DNA of 64,000 bases, from positions 4,721,001 through 4,785,000 of the forward strand of contig CAHIKZ030004123.1 in the NCBI GenBank assembly GCA_903632075.3, written 5' to 3'. Positions 61,900 through 64,000 of the stretch are shown here, piece after piece. The translations under genes were made by a program, and so were the position numbers. How positions within the stretch are numbered: position 1 is the first letter of the stretch; every line of letters starts with the position of its first letter. The notes below the pieces were generated by a model. It saw nothing but the letters and a program-made list of their open reading frames with translations, was not told where the DNA came from and made no database searches. Origin of the DNA: Acanthosepion pharaonis. Lineage: Eukaryota; Mollusca; Cephalopoda; Sepiida; Sepiidae.

Positions 61900-62150
61900 A
61901 GTTCTGCGTAGTCGAGAAAGCTTAATAAAGAAAATGTACCCTCTGGCAGGATTCGAACCTGGGTCCCTCTTTGCAGGAAAGAAACCACCGTCTTGTCCGG
62001 TGTGATCTTACCGCTCAGCTATGACGAAATTCACAAAGCCGAACGGTAAAAGCACGCCAGATTTAAGTGGTTTCTCCTGAAAAGGTTCGAATCCTGCCGA
62101 AGGGTATATTATCTTAATTAAGTTTTCTCGACGCTCATAAAGAAGACCGT
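61900..62150. mobile_element. Foldback with a tRNA-like core
   Basis: Arms: GTCGAGAAAGCTTAATAAAG, AAAATGTACCCTCTGGCAGG, ATTCGAACC on the left, and GGTTCGAATCCTGCCGAAGG, GTATATTATCTTAATTAAGT, TTTCTCGACGCTC on the right. So the B box GGTTCGAATCC occurs on the minus strand at about 61950 and on the plus strand at about 62085. Same design as 34.2-34.6 kb. Confidence 0.75.
61947..62035 (-). pseudogene. tRNA-like sequence (with pol III boxes)
   Basis: Minus strand: TAGCTGAGCGGTAAG (A box), an 18-base pairable stretch ACCGGACAAGACGGTGG that could make an anticodon arm, a long variable region, and CCAGGTTCGAATCCTGCCAG (perfect B box GGTTCGAATCC with T-stem). Acceptor ends are not well paired, so this is a tRNA-derived repeat and not a working tRNA. 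Confidence 0.6.
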
Positions 62151-62564
62151 GGCGATTAAACAATATACGTGAAATGAAGAGAAAAAGTGGCGTCACCTGA
62201 ACATTTTTCAATTATCCAAACTAAACATATTCTAATATTTCATCTCAGGCAAACGTTTTCAGTCTTTAGAAAACCGTACTCCATATATGATAACAATACT
62301 GATAAAATCAATTCAGTTAATTCTTGTTTAATTTAGTTACGCTTTTAACCAAAAGCAACCTTACAAATACATTTACTTTAAAGAAGATTCGAGAGATAGC
62401 ACCAGGTAAATGCGAGGTCAGGTTGAAAATAGACAAAAATTGCTGCATTTTTTTTCACCAAAAAGTAACTGGGTAAAACTTTGAACAAAGCGTTTGAAAA
62501 TGTTATTTTATGATATAAATGTGAAATTTATTTCAGAAAATGTTCTTTCTCTCCATTTCTTTTA

Positions 62565-63045
62565 AATTACTGGTATGATGATAAACTACATCCGGCAGCA
62601 AGGCCTCTGATCAGCAGATTGGAAGTTTTGAGGAGCATTTAATTGTCGTTGTTCCTAGTTCCACTCTGGCTCGGGGTGGTAACACCCGTTCGGGCTCCAG
62701 CTATGGGCAAATAGTGAACCCCCAGCAATACATTTTTATATTAAAAAATTAGCAACAATACATATTTGTTGTGAAATTAGCAACAATACATATTTGTTGT
62801 GAAATTAGCAACAATACATATTTGTGGTGAAATTAGCAACAATACATATTTGTAGTGAAATTAGCAACAATACATATTTTTGGTGAAATTAGCAACAATA
62901 CCTATTTATAGCAAAGTTACCAAAAATATATTTTATCTATAGTTGAAGGCATACAATTGCGTTCAAAATATTTCGATTTCAGTATTAAATAACCCATAAA
63001 GGTTTTGATATGCCGCTTAACAAATTCAACCAACCAAACCAAAAT
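62565..63045 (+). mobile_element. SINE-like repeat, family B, second copy
   Basis: AGCAAGGCCTCTGATC, TGGAAGTTTTGAGGAGC, GCTATGGGCAAATAG, then the 28-bp tandem repeat, then TTTCAGTATTAAATAACCCA, TAAAGGTTTTGATATGCCG. A tail-only copy follows at 63140-63275 (TTCGGCATCAAATGACCC, ATAAGGTGTTGATATGCTG). Confidence 0.65.
62740..62905. repeat. 28-bp tandem repeat, ~6 copies
   Basis: Unit ATTAGCAACAATACATATTT then GTGGTGAA. Internal part of the family B element. The copy at 13.6 kb has a different but related tandem (ATTACCAGCAATACATTTTT). Confidence 0.92.
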
Positions 63046-63469
63046 ATAACTTCAACAAAACTACAACATAAAACACACATATCACTGCCTCTTGTAATTG
63101 CGACCACACAAATGCACAAAAGCTGAGTATTATCTGCCATGTATCCAATTGTGAAAGCAGAACAGCATATATATTTTATTACTTTTAAGCTTCCAAGAAA
63201 ATTACATTTCGGCATCAAATGACCCATAAGGTGTTGATATGCTGTTAAACAAACAAATCCAAATCCAACCCATTTCGATAATTTTGAATTATTCAAACAC
63301 ATTTTTTTAACCCCTGTTCCAAGGTGTCCGGATAATCGAGGTAGTACCGTATTACAATATAAATTTTATTAATATAGAAAGTGATTTTTGCATCGAGCAT
63401 AACAACTACCTTCGGTGACTTTTAAGTAAATTATTATGCATTTGCTGTGCGTAAGTTATGTGTGCGCAT

Positions 63470-63700
63470 GTAAAGTTAAGACTAAGATCTATGCATGGTG
63501 GTTGTATACAGCACAAACCATTTTATAGGCTATGGTTGTTCGTGCGTGCGTATGCGTAAATACGTAATATATTAAGTGCACACGTGCGTATGTGTGCATG
63601 CAAACGTGTGTACACGTGTGTCTAAGTGTACGCGCGTGCACACAGTGCATGAACTGCCAAGTGGAAAAAGAAACACGTGTGCGCATGCGCGCCGACCATA
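63470..63700. repeat. Degenerate alternating purine-pyrimidine (TG/CG/CA) tract
   Basis: GTGCACACGTGCGTATGTGT, GCATGCAAACGTGTGTACAC, GTGTACGCGCGTGCACACAG and similar. Many CpG dinucleotides survive here, unlike most of the window. Such sequence can adopt Z-DNA. Confidence 0.75.
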
Positions 63701-64000
63701 CGCATCTATTAGGGGCGTGGCATTTAAAGTCTCACACCAAAATAAACAAGCGTAGATGAAAATGGTTATAGCGAACGCCGAGACTGAAAACAGCCCACCC
63801 ACTACTCATGCTGTTGATTACAGTGGGCGGGCGTTCGAATAGAAATCGTCCTACACTAGATGTAACTACTTCACGTATCCGCTAAAAAAAAAAAAAAACT
63901 AAAGGGGATAAAGGAATTTACGTTTTTTGTCTTGCTAGCATTGAAGGTTTTCCATACCACCAGTTTTTTTTTCTGTACTTTTCCGTGCATAAAATTATTT
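63701..64000. other. Right edge, unassigned
   Basis: Contains GTGGGCGGGCG near 63820 and poly-A near 63883. No gene can be supported at the edge. Confidence 0.35.

Noticed and set aside
61947..62035. Functional tRNA gene
   Set aside because: Good A and B boxes but no proper acceptor stem, and it lies within an inverted repeat; it is a tRNA-derived repeat.
63740..63860. Promoter of a host gene at the right edge
   Set aside because: A GGGCGG box alone is not enough; no exon or splice signal is visible before the window ends.

Overview
This is a eukaryotic, AT-rich, repeat-dominated window. I found no host protein-coding gene and no intact functional RNA gene. The mix of features points to a mollusc, most likely a cephalopod such as an octopus: many tRNA-headed SINEs with a shared tail, several degenerate LINE families, Penelope-type reverse transcriptase, Helitrons, mariner/Tc1 and hAT relics, and very dense long (TA)n, (CA)n, (GA)n and (AAAG)n arrays. 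The taxon is an inference from repeat style, not from a diagnostic gene.

Layout. 1-3429 is a satellite of about 103-bp units. 3.4-13 kb is a stack of nested insertions in an old diverged repeat. A hAT element (5876-10198, with 8-bp target duplications) carries a Gypsy-type LTR retrotransposon (6138-10018). A MITE, a pogo-like MITE, LINE debris and a Helitron follow. 13-26.5 kb holds SINEs (one with a 5S rRNA head), two mariner relics, a 65-bp tandem repeat, a 1-kb purine-rich tract, LINE and Penelope-like RT pieces, and a second hAT MITE. 26.5-39.7 kb holds a diverged ~88-bp tandem repeat split by a Helitron, a SINE split by an LTR-like insertion, three MITEs in a row, foldback palindromes, a Tc1-like relic, a Helitron containing LINE sequence, and inverted Penelope-type ends. 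39.7-48.5 kb holds purine and pyrimidine tracts, a ~105-bp tandem array next to a gag fragment, a 5S rRNA pseudogene, a possible THAP/P-element relic and a 29-bp tandem repeat. 48.5-64 kb holds a gag-bearing LTR fragment carrying a 409-bp insertion, further LINE/Tc1/SINE relics and more palindromes.

The most interesting signal is a set of hammerhead-ribozyme-like motifs: a CTGANGA core, a stem II hairpin, then GAAAC with a very short stem III. They occur at about 12.9, 38.3, 38.6, 49.9, 50.2, 54.2 and 54.65 kb. Some lie in inverted pairs, and one pair bounds the 409-bp insertion inside a gag reading frame. The tandem array at 42.9-43.98 kb is built from the same sequence and has the same gag junction. 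This fits non-autonomous Penelope-associated hammerhead elements, sometimes called retrozymes. The arrangement seen here (inverted ribozymes, a conserved middle, insertion into gag, then array amplification) deserves a closer look.

Nearly all longer open frames in the window are simple-repeat translations or decayed transposon fragments.
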